Assembly: GCF_030317205.1 (NCBI RefSeq)
Contig: NZ_JASZYB010000003.1
Coordinates: 248,001-312,000 of the forward strand
DNA: 64,000 nucleotides
Source: Variovorax sp. J2L1-78
Lineage (GTDB): Bacteria > Pseudomonadota > Gammaproteobacteria > Burkholderiales > Burkholderiaceae_C
Direction of reading: 5' to 3'
This document shows positions 15,613 to 24,483 of this stretch, one piece after another; positions within the stretch are counted from its first letter, which is position 1, and each line of letters opens with the position of its first letter. The translations under genes were made by a program, and so were the position numbers. The notes beneath the pieces are model-generated. The model made no database searches. It saw only the letters and a list, made by a program, of their open reading frames with translations, and was not told the origin of the DNA.

Positions 15613-17298
15613 ATGCTATTGGTCAAACAGGAGCTGCTCGCGGCGCTCGCGAACACGCTCGAATCCTTCTCGCCCGGCGCCGGTGCCAAGGCCGCCTTCG
15701 AATCGCCCAAGGTGGCGGCCCATGGCGATTTCGCCAGCACGGCCGCCATGCAGCTGGCCAAACCGCTCGGCCGCAAGCCGCGCGAACTGGCCGAGCAGTT
15801 GAGCGCCACGCTCTTCGCCACGCCCGCCTTCGCGCAGTGGGTCGAGGCGATCGAGATCGCCGGTCCCGGTTTCCTCAACATCCGCCTGAAGACCGCCGCC
15901 AAGCAGCAGATCGTGCGCGAGGTGCTGGCCGCCGGCGACGCCTTCGGCCGCCAGCCGGCCCTGGGCGACAAGGTGCTGGTCGAGTTCGTCTCGGCCAACC
16001 CGACCGGCCCGTTGCACGTGGGCCATGGCCGCCAGGCGGCGCTCGGCGACGCCATCTGCAACCTGCTGGCCGCCCAGGGCGCGGACGTCTACCGCGAGTT
16101 CTATTACAACGACGCCGGCGTGCAGATCCAGACGCTGGCCAACAGCACGCAACTGCGCCTGCAGGGCTTCAAGCCGGGCGACGCCGAATGGCCGAGCGGC
16201 GAGAAGGCTGCGGCGTACAACGGCGACTACATCGCCGACATCGCCGAAGACTTCAAGGCGAAGAAGACCGTCAGCGCCGACGACCGCGAATACACCGCCA
16301 GCGGCGACGTGGACGACATCGACTCGATCCGCCAGTTCGCCGTGGCCTACCTGCGCCGCGAGCAGGACCTGGACCTGAAGGCCTTCCAGGTGAAGTTCGA
16401 CAACTACTACCTGGAGTCGAGCCTGTACACCAGCGGCCGCGTGGCCGCCACGGTGCAGAAACTGGTCGACGCCGGCAAGACCTACGAGCAGGACGGCGCG
16501 CTGTGGCTCAAGTCGACCGACTACGGCGACGACAAGGACCGCGTCATGCGCAAGCAAGACGGCACGTACACCTACTTCGTGCCCGACGTGGCGTACCACA
16601 TCGCCAAGTGGGAGCGCGGCTTCCACCGGGTGGTGAACATCCAGGGCACCGACCACCACGGCACCATCGCCCGTGTGCGCGCCGGGCTGCAGGCGGCTGG
16701 CGTCGGCATCCCGGCCGGCTACCCCGACTACGTGCTCCACACCATGGTGCGGGTGGTCAAGGGTGGCGAGGAGGTGAAGATCAGCAAGCGCGCTGGCAGC
16801 TACGTCACGCTGCGCGACCTGATCGAATGGACCAGCACCGACGCGGTCCGCTTCTTCCTGCTCAGCCGTAAACCCGACACCGAATACACCTTCGACGTCG
16901 ACCTGGCGGTCACGAAGAACAACGACAACCCGGTCTACTACGTGCAGTACGCGCATGCGCGTATCTGCTCGGTGCTCACGGCCTGGGGGGGCGACGAAGC
17001 CGCGCTGAAGGCGGTCGACCTGTCGGCGCTCGAGAGCCCGGCCGCGCAGGCGCTGATGCTGATGCTGGCGAAATTCCCCGAGATGCTCACCGCCGCGGCC
17101 AAGGATTTCGCGCCGCACGACGTGACCTTCTACCTGCGCGAACTGGCCGCCAGCTACCACAGCTACTACGACGCCGAGCGCATCCTGGTCGACGACGAAA
17201 AGGTCAAGTTGGCCCGGCTGGCACTGGTCGCCGCCACCGCGCAGGTGCTGCACAATGGCCTGGCGATTCTCGGCGTGAGCGCGCCGCGCAAGATGTGA
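15613..17298 (+). CDS. argS: Arginyl-tRNA synthetase
   Basis: 561 residues, a normal length for class I ArgRS. The N-terminal Add1 tRNA-binding domain covers about residues 1-100. The HIGH-like motif is in NPTGPLHVGHGR, the KMSK region appears as VKISKRAGSYVTL, and the C-terminal DALR anticodon domain begins near PVYYVQYAHARICSV. It charges tRNA-Arg in the cytoplasm. The SPOR gene follows after 19 bp and is probably cotranscribed. Confidence 0.98.
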   Translation: MLLVKQELLAALANTLESFSPGAGAKAAFESPKVAAHGDFASTAAMQLAKPLGRKPRELAEQLSATLFATPAFAQWVEAIEIAGPGFLNIRLKTAAKQQIVREVLAAGDAFGRQPALGDKVLVEFVSANPTGPLHVGHGRQAALGDAICNLLAAQGADVYREFYYNDAGVQIQTLANSTQLRLQGFKPGDAEWPSGEKAAAYNGDYIADIAEDFKAKKTVSADDREYTASGDVDDIDSIRQFAVAYLRREQDLDLKAFQVKFDNYYLESSLYTSGRVAATVQKLVDAGKTYEQDGALWLKSTDYGDDKDRVMRKQDGTYTYFVPDVAYHIAKWERGFHRVVNIQGTDHHGTIARVRAGLQAAGVGIPAGYPDYVLHTMVRVVKGGEEVKISKRAGSYVTLRDLIEWTSTDAVRFFLLSRKPDTEYTFDVDLAVTKNNDNPVYYVQYAHARICSVLTAWGGDEAALKAVDLSALESPAAQALMLMLAKFPEMLTAAAKDFAPHDVTFYLRELAASYHSYYDAERILVDDEKVKLARLALVAATAQVLHNGLAILGVSAPRKM

Positions 17299-17317
17299 TG
17301 ACCTCTCTTCCCTCACC

Positions 17318-18004
17318 ATGAAAACAAGACAACGCGGCAACACGGTCATCGGCCTGATCATCGGCATCGTCCTGGGCCTGGGCGTGGCGCTCGGCATCGC
17401 GGTCTACGTCACCAAGGTGCCGATCCCGTTCATGACCAAGACCCAGCGCGGCGGGGCCGAACAGGACGAGGCCGAGGCCCGCAAGAACAAGGACTGGAAC
17501 CCCAACGCCCCGCTCGCCGGCAAGCCCTCGGCGCGCACCCCGCCCGAACAGCCCGCCTCGGTCGGTCCGCTGAACCCGGCCGCGCCCGCCACCGGCCCGG
17601 TGCCGGCCGTCGTCGCGCCCGACGCGCGCAGTGCCGCTGTTCCGGCCCGCACCCGCCCCGAGGTCAACGCGCCGGCGGCGTCGTCCGACCCGCTGGGCGA
17701 CCTGGCCCGCGCGCGCGCCGGCATCACCGCGCCGGCCACCACCACGGCGGCGGCCGACGGCACCGACCCCTTCGTGTACTTCGTGCAGGCCGGGGCCTTC
17801 CGCAGCACCGAGGACGCCGAGGCGCAGCGCGCCAAGCTCTCGCTGATGGGCGTCGAGGCGCGCGTCACCGAGCGCGAGCAGGCCGGCCGCACCGTCTACC
17901 GGGTGCGCGCGGGCCCCTTCAACAAGAAGGACGACGCCGACCGCTTGAAGTCGCGGCTCGACAGCGGCGGCCTCGAATCCAACCTCGTCCGCGTCCAGCG
18001 CTGA
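17318..18004 (+). CDS. SPOR-domain membrane protein
   Basis: 228 residues: a short basic N-terminus, one membrane helix (about 9-31), a long Pro/Ala-rich periplasmic linker (about 45-145), and a C-terminal SPOR domain (about 149-226, FVYFVQAGAFRSTEDAEAQR to SNLVRV). SPOR domains bind denuded peptidoglycan at division sites, as in FtsN. The layout is FtsN-like, and argS followed by this gene is a recurrent betaproteobacterial arrangement, but no essential FtsN segment can be confirmed, so I leave the symbol blank. Confidence 0.88.
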   Translation: MKTRQRGNTVIGLIIGIVLGLGVALGIAVYVTKVPIPFMTKTQRGGAEQDEAEARKNKDWNPNAPLAGKPSARTPPEQPASVGPLNPAAPATGPVPAVVAPDARSAAVPARTRPEVNAPAASSDPLGDLARARAGITAPATTTAAADGTDPFVYFVQAGAFRSTEDAEAQRAKLSLMGVEARVTEREQAGRTVYRVRAGPFNKKDDADRLKSRLDSGGLESNLVRVQR

Positions 18005-18110
18005 GCGCAACACAGGGCGTGACCGAACCGGCGTCCTCGGGCGCCCATCCCTGGCTGCGGGAACTCCGCAGCCGCTGCCCGGCTCTGTCAGCCGCACAGG
18101 AGAACCTTTG

Positions 18111-18770
18111 ATGACCATGAACCGCCGTGACTTTTCGCTGACCGCCGCTGCCTCCATCGGGCTGCTCCCCCTCGCCGCCACCGGCGTGCACGCCCAGGCC
18201 CGCCCGCCGAAGGCCGGCACCGACTACATCGTGCTGGGCAAGCGCGCCCCGGTCGACACGCCCGCCGGCAAGGTCGAAGTGGTCGAGTTCTTCTCGTACA
18301 ACTGCCCGCACTGCGCCGCCTTCGAGCCGCGCCTGGAGCCATGGGTCAAGACGCTGCCGGCCGACGTGGTGTTCAAGCGCATCCCGGTGCCCTTCGTGGG
18401 CAACGACACCGAAGTCAAGCAGCGGCTCTACTACACGCTCGAGGCCATGGGCAAGGTCGACGCCTTCCAGATGAAGCTGTTCCAGGCCATCCACCAGCAG
18501 CGCCAGCCGCTGTTCGGCGACGCCGCGATCCTGGCCTGGGCCGAGAAGCAGCCCGACCTGGATGGCAAGAAGTTCGCCGACCTGTTCAAGTCCTTCTCGG
18601 TGGCTGGCAAGGCCAAGCGCGCCACCCAGCTGACCAGCGACTACCAGGTGGCCGGCGTGCCGGCGCTGGGCGTGGCCGGGCGTTGGTATGTGGACGGCGA
18701 CACGGCCGGTTCGCTCGACCGGGCCCTCGAGGTGGTCGGCCTGCTGGTCGCCGAAGCCCGCAAGGGCTGA
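18111..18770 (+). CDS. dsbA: Thiol:disulfide interchange protein DsbA
   Basis: 219 residues. The thioredoxin-fold active site CPHC is at about residues 65-68 (FFSYNCPHCAAF) and the cis-Pro loop is VAGVPALG. It oxidises cysteine pairs in periplasmic proteins. The signal peptide contains a twin-arginine-like NRRDFSL followed by a mild hydrophobic core and an Ala-Gln-Ala cleavage region, hinting at Tat rather than Sec/SRP export. The ATG at 18111 has AGGAG at 18098-18102, with eight bases between. Confidence 0.93.
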   Translation: MTMNRRDFSLTAAASIGLLPLAATGVHAQARPPKAGTDYIVLGKRAPVDTPAGKVEVVEFFSYNCPHCAAFEPRLEPWVKTLPADVVFKRIPVPFVGNDTEVKQRLYYTLEAMGKVDAFQMKLFQAIHQQRQPLFGDAAILAWAEKQPDLDGKKFADLFKSFSVAGKAKRATQLTSDYQVAGVPALGVAGRWYVDGDTAGSLDRALEVVGLLVAEARKG

Positions 18771-19019
18771 GAACGTGTGAATGAACCTGCTGCGCACCCC
18801 GATCTCGCATCTGCGGTCCTCACCGCACGGGAGTGCGGCTCCGGTCCTCAATGCAACCTCGGGGCGCTCGCGACGGTTCCTCCACGCGTTCTAAGGCCCG
18901 CGGCCGTTCGACACGGCCGCTTCACAAATGTCAAAAGCCCGCCTTGGCGGGCTTTTTCGTCCGGGCGACCGGATGCACTGATCCGGCGCATACAATCGTC
19001 GAGCAAGTTTCGTGCCTTT
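18771..19019. other. 249-bp intergenic region with terminator, no gene seen
   Basis: No credible gene is present here. From 18815 to 18890 there are loosely repeated GCGGTCCTCA and CCGGTCCTCA words, which look like remnants of an intergenic repeat. A short inverted repeat, GCGGCCG with CGGCCGC, at 18900-18920 precedes the terminator, and the promoter for lptA must lie between 18958 and 19019. Confidence 0.5.
18933..18957. terminator. Rho-independent terminator upstream of lptA
   Basis: AAAAGCCCGCC (18933-18943) pairs with GGCGGGCTTTT (18946-18956) across two unpaired bases, followed by T. It ends the argS-SPOR-dsbA region and isolates lptAB-rpoN as a separate transcription unit. Confidence 0.9.
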
Positions 19020-19700
19020 ATGACACTTCGACCCCACACTCCCCTTTCCTCCCTCCTGCGCGCCGGCTTCGCCGCGCTGCTGCTCGCCGTCGCCACCGTT
19101 CCGGCGCTGGCCGAAAAGGCCGACCGCACCAAGCCCATGAACATCGAGGCCGATGCCATGCGCTACGACGACCTGAAGCAGACCAGCGTGTTCACCGGCA
19201 ACGTGGTGGTGACCAAGGGCACCATCATCATCCGCGGGGCGCGGATCGACGTGCGCCAGGACCCGGAGGGCTACCAGTACGGCGTGGTCACCGCGGCGCC
19301 CGGCAAGCTGGCTTACTACAAGCAGAAGCGCGACTCCGGCGTCGACGAGTGGACCGAAGGCGAGTCGGAGGTCATCGAATACGACAGCCGCGCCGACAAC
19401 GTCAAGTTCATCCGCCGCGCCATCATGCGGCGGCTGATCGGCGCCAAGGTCAACGACGAAACCACCGGCGCGCTGATCGTCTACGACCAGAGCAACGACA
19501 CCTTCACCGTGAACGGCGCGCCGCTGCCCCCGGGCGCCAGCGTGGATGCCGGCAACCAGGGCAGCCGCGTGCGCGCCATCCTGACGCCGAAGGCGGCCGG
19601 CGCCGAAGCGGCGCAGCCGGGCGCACCCGCCGCGCCGGCATCGGCACCCGGCCGGGGCCTGCGTCCGAGCACCACGCTCGGCGGAGAAGCGCGCCCGTGA
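19020..19700 (+). CDS. lptA: Lipopolysaccharide transport periplasmic protein LptA
   Basis: 226 residues. Signal peptide (about 1-31, ending ALAEK), then the OstA/LptA beta-jellyroll (MNIEADAMRYDDLKQTSVFT, GNVVVTKGTIIIRGARIDV), and a Pro/Ala-rich C-terminal tail of about 45 residues. It bridges LPS from the inner-membrane LptBFGC complex to LptDE. The next gene is lptB, with a GTGA overlap. lptC, which often sits directly upstream, is absent; a terminator is there instead. The ATG at 19020 gives the full signal peptide. Confidence 0.95.
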   Translation: MTLRPHTPLSSLLRAGFAALLLAVATVPALAEKADRTKPMNIEADAMRYDDLKQTSVFTGNVVVTKGTIIIRGARIDVRQDPEGYQYGVVTAAPGKLAYYKQKRDSGVDEWTEGESEVIEYDSRADNVKFIRRAIMRRLIGAKVNDETTGALIVYDQSNDTFTVNGAPLPPGASVDAGNQGSRVRAILTPKAAGAEAAQPGAPAAPASAPGRGLRPSTTLGGEARP

Positions 19701-20503
19701 ACGACAGCGTGGACATCGCGAAACAGGCCGCGCCGGCCGGCGCCGTCGAAGGCAGCCGGCTCCAGGTGCGCGGGCTGCAGAAGCGCTACGGCAGCCGGCA
19801 GGTCGTCAAGAACGTCTCGCTCGACGTGCAGAAGGGCGAAGTCGTCGGTCTGCTCGGGCCCAATGGCGCGGGCAAGACGACCTCGTTCTACATGATCGTG
19901 GGCCTGGTGCGGGCCGATGCGGGCGAGATCAGCATCGACGGCGAGCCGATCGCGCACATGCCGATCCACCGCCGCGCCCGCATGGGCCTGAGCTACCTGC
20001 CGCAGGAGGCCTCGATCTTTCGCAAGCTCAGCGTGCAGGAGAACGTGCGCGCGGTGCTTGAGCTCCAGCGCGAGCCCGACGCCCACGGCCGGCTCGTGCC
20101 GCTGTCGAAAAAGCGCACCGACGATCGCCTGAACGAGCTGCTGTCGGACTTGCGCGTCGAGCATCTGCGCGATTCGCCGGCGCTGGCGCTGTCGGGCGGA
20201 GAGCGTCGCCGCGTCGAGATCGCCCGCGCCCTGGCCACACAGCCGCGCTTCATCCTGCTGGACGAGCCCTTCGCCGGCATCGACCCGATCGCCGTGATCG
20301 AGATCCAGCGCATCGTCAGCTTCCTCAAGAGCCGCGGCATCGGCGTGCTCATCACCGACCACAACGTGCGCGAGACGCTGGGCATCTGCGACCACGCTTT
20401 CATCATCAGCGACGGGCAAGTGCTGGCACAAGGCACGCCTTCGGAGATCGTCGACAACGCCGAGGTACGCCGCGTGTACCTGGGCGAACACTTCCGCATG
20501 TAA
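19697..20503 (+). CDS. lptB: LPS export ABC transporter ATPase LptB
   Basis: 268 residues with a GTG start overlapping the lptA stop. Walker A GPNGAGKTTS, signature LSGGERRRVE, Walker B FILLDEPFAGIDP and the switch His in LITDHNVRETL are all intact. The roughly 22 residues before the ABC core are longer than in E. coli LptB. It powers LPS extraction from the inner membrane together with LptF and LptG, which are encoded elsewhere. Followed by rpoN after 19 bp. Confidence 0.97.
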   Translation: MNDSVDIAKQAAPAGAVEGSRLQVRGLQKRYGSRQVVKNVSLDVQKGEVVGLLGPNGAGKTTSFYMIVGLVRADAGEISIDGEPIAHMPIHRRARMGLSYLPQEASIFRKLSVQENVRAVLELQREPDAHGRLVPLSKKRTDDRLNELLSDLRVEHLRDSPALALSGGERRRVEIARALATQPRFILLDEPFAGIDPIAVIEIQRIVSFLKSRGIGVLITDHNVRETLGICDHAFIISDGQVLAQGTPSEIVDNAEVRRVYLGEHFRM

Positions 20504-20522
20504 GGGGAGGACGGAACTCTCC

Positions 20523-22082
20523 ATGAAGCAGGGCCTTTCGCTGCGCGTTTCGCAGCATCTCGCGCTCACGCCCCAGCTGCAGCAGTCGATCCGGCTGCTG
20601 CAGCTGTCCACGCTCGAACTGAGCCAGGAAGTGGAGCAGATGCTCGACGAGAACCCGTTTCTCGAGCGCACCGCCGAAGAGGCCGCCCGTGAGGAGTTCG
20701 GCGTCGACGCCGCCGATGCCCCGCCGCCGCGCGACGACGACTTCTCGCCCGGCCCCGCCGCCAGCAACGACAGCACCACCAGCACGACCGAGGCCGAAGC
20801 ACCGGTGGTCGATGCGACCGAAGCCACGCCCGACTGGGAAGGCGACGGCACCGTCGACATGGCGCCCGACGACAGCGAATGGGGCGGCGACGCCCCCCCG
20901 CGCGCCAGCAACCTGGGCGACGACGAACGCGCCGACGCCACCGAGCTGGCGCGCAGCCAGGAATCGCTGCAGTCCCATCTGCACCGCCAGGCCCTGAGCC
21001 TGCGCCTGAACGAGAGCGACCAGGCCGCGTTGCGCTTCCTCATCGAGTCGCTCAACGAAGACGGTTACCTCGAGGATTCGTTGCCCGCCCTGGCCTCGGG
21101 CCTGGCGGGCGACGACAACGACGAGTTCGACGGGCTGGTGCACCACTTCCAGGTGGCGCTCGGCCTGCTGCAGAGCCTGGAGCCGGTCGGCGTGGGTGCG
21201 CGCGACCTCGGCGAATGCCTGGCCATCCAGCTGCGCGCGCTGGCCCGGCCCGACGAGACGCCGGAAGCGACGCAGGTGCGCAAGACCGCCATCGCGATCT
21301 GCAAGCAGCCGATGGAGCTGCTCGCGCGGCGCGACTTCAAGCGCCTGGCCACGCTCACCCGCAGCAACGAGGACGAGGTGCGCTCGTCGCTGCAGCTGAT
21401 CGCGACGCTCGAGCCCAAGCCGGGCCGGCGCTTCGTCGACGTGGAACGCAACGTGGTGATCCCCGACGTGATCGTCACGCGCATCGGCACCGGCACCAAT
21501 GTGAAGTTCCGCGTGATGCTCAACCCCGACGTGATGCCGCGCCTGCGGGTGCACGACATCTACGCCGGCGCGCTCAAGCAGCACAAGGGCGAAGGCAGCC
21601 AGGCGCTGTCGCAGCGGCTGCAGGAGGCGCGCTGGTTCATCAAAAACATCCAGCAGCGCTTCGACACCATCCTGCGCGTCTCCAACGCCATCGTCGACCG
21701 GCAGAAGAGCTTCTTCGTGCACGGTGAACTGGCCATGCGGCCGCTGGTGCTGCGCGAGATCGCCGACGAGCTCGGGCTGCACGAATCCACCATCAGCCGC
21801 GTGACCACGGCCAAGTACATGGCCACGCCCTACGGCACGGTCGAACTCAAGTACTTCTTCGGCTCGGCGCTGGGCACCGAGACCGGCGGCAATGCATCGA
21901 GCACCGCGGTGCGCGCGCTCATCAAGCAGTTCGTCGGCTCCGAGAGCATCAAGAAGCCGCTGTCGGACAGCCAGATCTCCGAGATGTTGAAGGAGCAGGG
22001 CATCGAATGCGCCCGCCGCACTGTGGCCAAGTACCGCGAGGCGCTGCGCATCGCGCCGGCCAATCTGCGCAAGGCGCTGTAA
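20523..22082 (+). CDS. rpoN: RNA polymerase sigma-54 factor
   Basis: 519 residues. Region I is the Gln/Leu-rich activator-responsive segment at residues 1-50 (LTPQLQQSIRLLQLSTLELS). An unusually long acidic, Thr/Ala-rich linker (about 60-145) follows, then the core-binding domain, the HTH (LREIADELGLHESTISRVTT) and the RpoN box ARRTVAKYRE at 497-506. It directs transcription from -24/-12 promoters with AAA+ activators. hpf and ptsN, common downstream genes in other proteobacteria, are not here. The linker makes it about 40 residues longer than the E. coli protein. Confidence 0.97.
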   Translation: MKQGLSLRVSQHLALTPQLQQSIRLLQLSTLELSQEVEQMLDENPFLERTAEEAAREEFGVDAADAPPPRDDDFSPGPAASNDSTTSTTEAEAPVVDATEATPDWEGDGTVDMAPDDSEWGGDAPPRASNLGDDERADATELARSQESLQSHLHRQALSLRLNESDQAALRFLIESLNEDGYLEDSLPALASGLAGDDNDEFDGLVHHFQVALGLLQSLEPVGVGARDLGECLAIQLRALARPDETPEATQVRKTAIAICKQPMELLARRDFKRLATLTRSNEDEVRSSLQLIATLEPKPGRRFVDVERNVVIPDVIVTRIGTGTNVKFRVMLNPDVMPRLRVHDIYAGALKQHKGEGSQALSQRLQEARWFIKNIQQRFDTILRVSNAIVDRQKSFFVHGELAMRPLVLREIADELGLHESTISRVTTAKYMATPYGTVELKYFFGSALGTETGGNASSTAVRALIKQFVGSESIKKPLSDSQISEMLKEQGIECARRTVAKYREALRIAPANLRKAL

Positions 22083-22091
22083 GTCCGTCCC

Positions 22092-23342
22092 ATGAACCAG
22101 CTCCATCTCTTCCTGCCTTGCGCCGCCGGCGTCGAGGACTTTCTCGCGCAAGAGGTGCACGGCCTCACCGGCCTGGCCGGCGACGACCTCATGGCCTCGC
22201 GCGGCGGCGTCTTCGTGCGCGGCTCGTGGCGTGACGCCATGAAGCTCAACCTGCACAGCCGGCTCGCGCAGCGCGTGCTGATCGAGCTGGCGCACGCGCC
22301 GTACCGCAGCGAGAACGACCTCTATGCCATCGCCAGCGGCATCGCGTGGGAGATCTGGTTCACGCCGAAGCAGACCTTCAAGATCGAGACCACGGCGCAG
22401 CACAGCCCGCTGCAGAGCCTGAACTTCGCCACCCTGCGCATCAAGGACGCCATCGCCGACCGCTTCCGCGCCAAGGCCGGCGGCGTGCGGCCGAGCATCG
22501 AGACGCAGTGGCCCGACGTGCGCGTGTTCGCGCACCTGACCACCGACACCTGCACGCTCTACATCGACACCTCGGGCGAGCCGCTCTTCAAGCGCGGCTG
22601 GCGCCAGGACACCGGCGACGCGCCGTTGAAGGAAACGCTGGCCGCGGCCATGCTGGCCGCCAGCGGCTGGTGGAACCCGGAAACCGGCGCCGTGTCGGAG
22701 GCGCCGCTGTACGACCCTTGCTGCGGCAGCGGCACCATCGCCATCGAGGCGGCGCAGATCGGCCTGGGCATCCCGGCCGGTGCGCTGCGGCGCTTCGGCT
22801 TCGAGAAGCTGCTGCCCTTCCAGCCGCACGTCTGGGAGGCGATCCAGAACGAGGCCGCCGATGCGCCGGCCAGGACTGCGCCGGCCATCTTCGGCAGCGA
22901 CGTGTCGCACCGCATGGTCGACTTCGCCGATCGCAACGCCGAGCGGGCCGGCGTTGCCGCGGCTGTGCAGTTCCGCGGCGGCGATGCGCTGCAGCGGATG
23001 CCGCCGGCCGAGGCCGGCGTGATCGTGCTGAACCCGCCGTACGGCGAGCGGATCGAGGTCGGCGGCGTGGCGCGCGCCGGCGCCCGCGAGCAGGCCGCGA
23101 CCGAAGATGGCGGCGAATTCTTCACCCAGTTGGCCAGCCACTGGAAGAAGAGCTATGCCGGCTGGACCGCCTGGGTGCTCACGCCCGACCTGCAGCTGCC
23201 CAAGCGCATGCGCCTGAAGGAGTCGCGCCGGGTGCCGATGTGGAACGGCCCGATCGAATGCCGGCTGTTTCGCTTCGACATGGTGGCCGGCTCGGCCCGC
23301 ACGCCGCGGTCTGAAGACCCGGCCCGCACACCGCGGTCCTGA
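22092..23342 (+). CDS. THUMP-domain class I SAM-dependent RNA methyltransferase (RlmL N-terminal type)
   Basis: 416 residues. An N-terminal ferredoxin-like plus THUMP RNA-binding region (about 1-160) is followed by a Rossmann methyltransferase domain with the SAM motif DPCCGSGTIAIEAA at about residue 208 and the catalytic NPPYGER at about 314. This matches the N-terminal (m2G2445) half of E. coli RlmL, a 23S rRNA guanine-N2 methyltransferase. The last 16 residues are a duplicated ARTPRS tail encoded by a short direct repeat, probably without function. Confidence 0.85.
   Translation: MNQLHLFLPCAAGVEDFLAQEVHGLTGLAGDDLMASRGGVFVRGSWRDAMKLNLHSRLAQRVLIELAHAPYRSENDLYAIASGIAWEIWFTPKQTFKIETTAQHSPLQSLNFATLRIKDAIADRFRAKAGGVRPSIETQWPDVRVFAHLTTDTCTLYIDTSGEPLFKRGWRQDTGDAPLKETLAAAMLAASGWWNPETGAVSEAPLYDPCCGSGTIAIEAAQIGLGIPAGALRRFGFEKLLPFQPHVWEAIQNEAADAPARTAPAIFGSDVSHRMVDFADRNAERAGVAAAVQFRGGDALQRMPPAEAGVIVLNPPYGERIEVGGVARAGAREQAATEDGGEFFTQLASHWKKSYAGWTAWVLTPDLQLPKRMRLKESRRVPMWNGPIECRLFRFDMVAGSARTPRSEDPARTPRS
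23294..23338 (+). repeat. 18-bp direct repeat at 3' end of the methyltransferase gene
   Basis: GGCCCGCACGCCGCGGTC at 23294-23311 recurs at 23321-23338 with one mismatch, spaced 27 bp start to start. It encodes the duplicated ARTPRS tail and keeps the frame open to the TGA. Confidence 0.8.
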
Positions 23343-23358
23343 CTCCCGCGCCTTGGAC

Positions 23359-24459
23359 TCAGCCGTGCGCCAGCGGCTGGTCGGCCGGCAGGAAGCGCTG
23401 GAACAGGTCCGACACGAAGGCCGCGCCGCCGTCGGCCTGCACCCCCGTCAGGTACAGGCCGCGCCAGTACGGCGAACGCCGGCCCCGACTCTCCTCGAAC
23501 ATCCGGTCCACCACGCTGCGCAGCCCGGGTTGCAGGGCGTTCACCTGGTCGAAGAAGGCATGGATCGCGAGCTGGTCGGCGGCGCTGGTCGCCTCATCGA
23601 GCAGGCGCAATCGCAGCGCCTGCAATCGCGCCGCGATGGGTTCGAACAGCTCGCTCAATCGGTCTCCCGCGGCTGGCGCGGCGCTGCGGTCCTGCAGGGG
23701 CAGACGGTGCCCGAGTGCCTGCGCCAGCACCTCGGGCGGCAACGCGCCGTACACGGTGGCGTAGCCGGGCAGTCGCTCCAGGCCCGTGACGATGAGGTAG
23801 ACCGGCAGGCGCAGCTGCAGGTGCTCGGCCGCCTCGTCGACCACGTGCCGCAGGCGCGCCGTGCCCGGCATGACGTCTGCGGGCTCGCCCAGCAGGGTGG
23901 CGGCGCCGACGCACACCACCACGCCATTGAGTGGCAGCCGCTCGCGCTGCTCGGCCAGTTCCATGAGCGCCTGGTACCAGAGGTTGCGCGTGCGGCGCGA
24001 GCCGGCATCGCAGACGGCCGCGGAGCTGGTCTCGATCGCCGTCATCGTCTCGAAGAACCACCAGCGCCAGAAGGCGCGCCCGCTCGTGTCGCGGTCGTGC
24101 GCCACCGGCAGCGGCGACACGCTGTGCGCGGCCGCCAGCAAGCCGGGCACGTCGGCCGCCGTGTCGCCGATGAAAAGGAACCACGGGATGCCGTAGAGAC
24201 CCGCGCGCGACGGGCGTGCCGCCGTACCGGCGCGTCGCAACCCGCGTCGTGCCTGCGCCACGGCGTCCCGCATGACCTGCAGGGCCGCGAGTTCCGACGC
24301 CGATTCCGCCGGCCCGAGGGCCGTGATGCGCGCGCGCAGGGCGCGCCGTCGTGCGGCCTGCGGCGCGCCGAGCAGCCACCACCACAGGGCGATGAACGCG
24401 ATGCCGCAGAGGGCAACCAGTTGCCAGAAGGTGGCCGGGAGGGAAGACAGGGTGGTCAT
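23359..24459 (-). CDS. Truncated TssM/IcmF N-terminal-like membrane protein
   Basis: 366 residues. One membrane helix (about 10-30), then a region matching the N-terminal cytoplasmic domain of IcmF/TssM: PWFLFIGDTAADVPGLL sits where TssM has its P-loop, WWFFETMTAIETSS where TssM has the Walker B/DTAG-like segment, and LPVYLIVTGLERLPGYATVY where TssM has PVYVLFTKxDLxxGF. The P-loop lacks the GK[ST] residues, so nucleotide binding is unlikely. Full TssM proteins exceed 1,100 residues and have a large periplasmic part that is missing here. It lies 24 bp downstream of the TssL-like gene. Assignment is by motif order, not by search. Confidence 0.7.
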   Translation of the reverse strand: MTTLSSLPATFWQLVALCGIAFIALWWWLLGAPQAARRRALRARITALGPAESASELAALQVMRDAVAQARRGLRRAGTAARPSRAGLYGIPWFLFIGDTAADVPGLLAAAHSVSPLPVAHDRDTSGRAFWRWWFFETMTAIETSSAAVCDAGSRRTRNLWYQALMELAEQRERLPLNGVVVCVGAATLLGEPADVMPGTARLRHVVDEAAEHLQLRLPVYLIVTGLERLPGYATVYGALPPEVLAQALGHRLPLQDRSAAPAAGDRLSELFEPIAARLQALRLRLLDEATSAADQLAIHAFFDQVNALQPGLRSVVDRMFEESRGRRSPYWRGLYLTGVQADGGAAFVSDLFQRFLPADQPLAHG

Positions 24460-24483
24460 GGCGCTTCTCCTGGGTGCGTCGAT

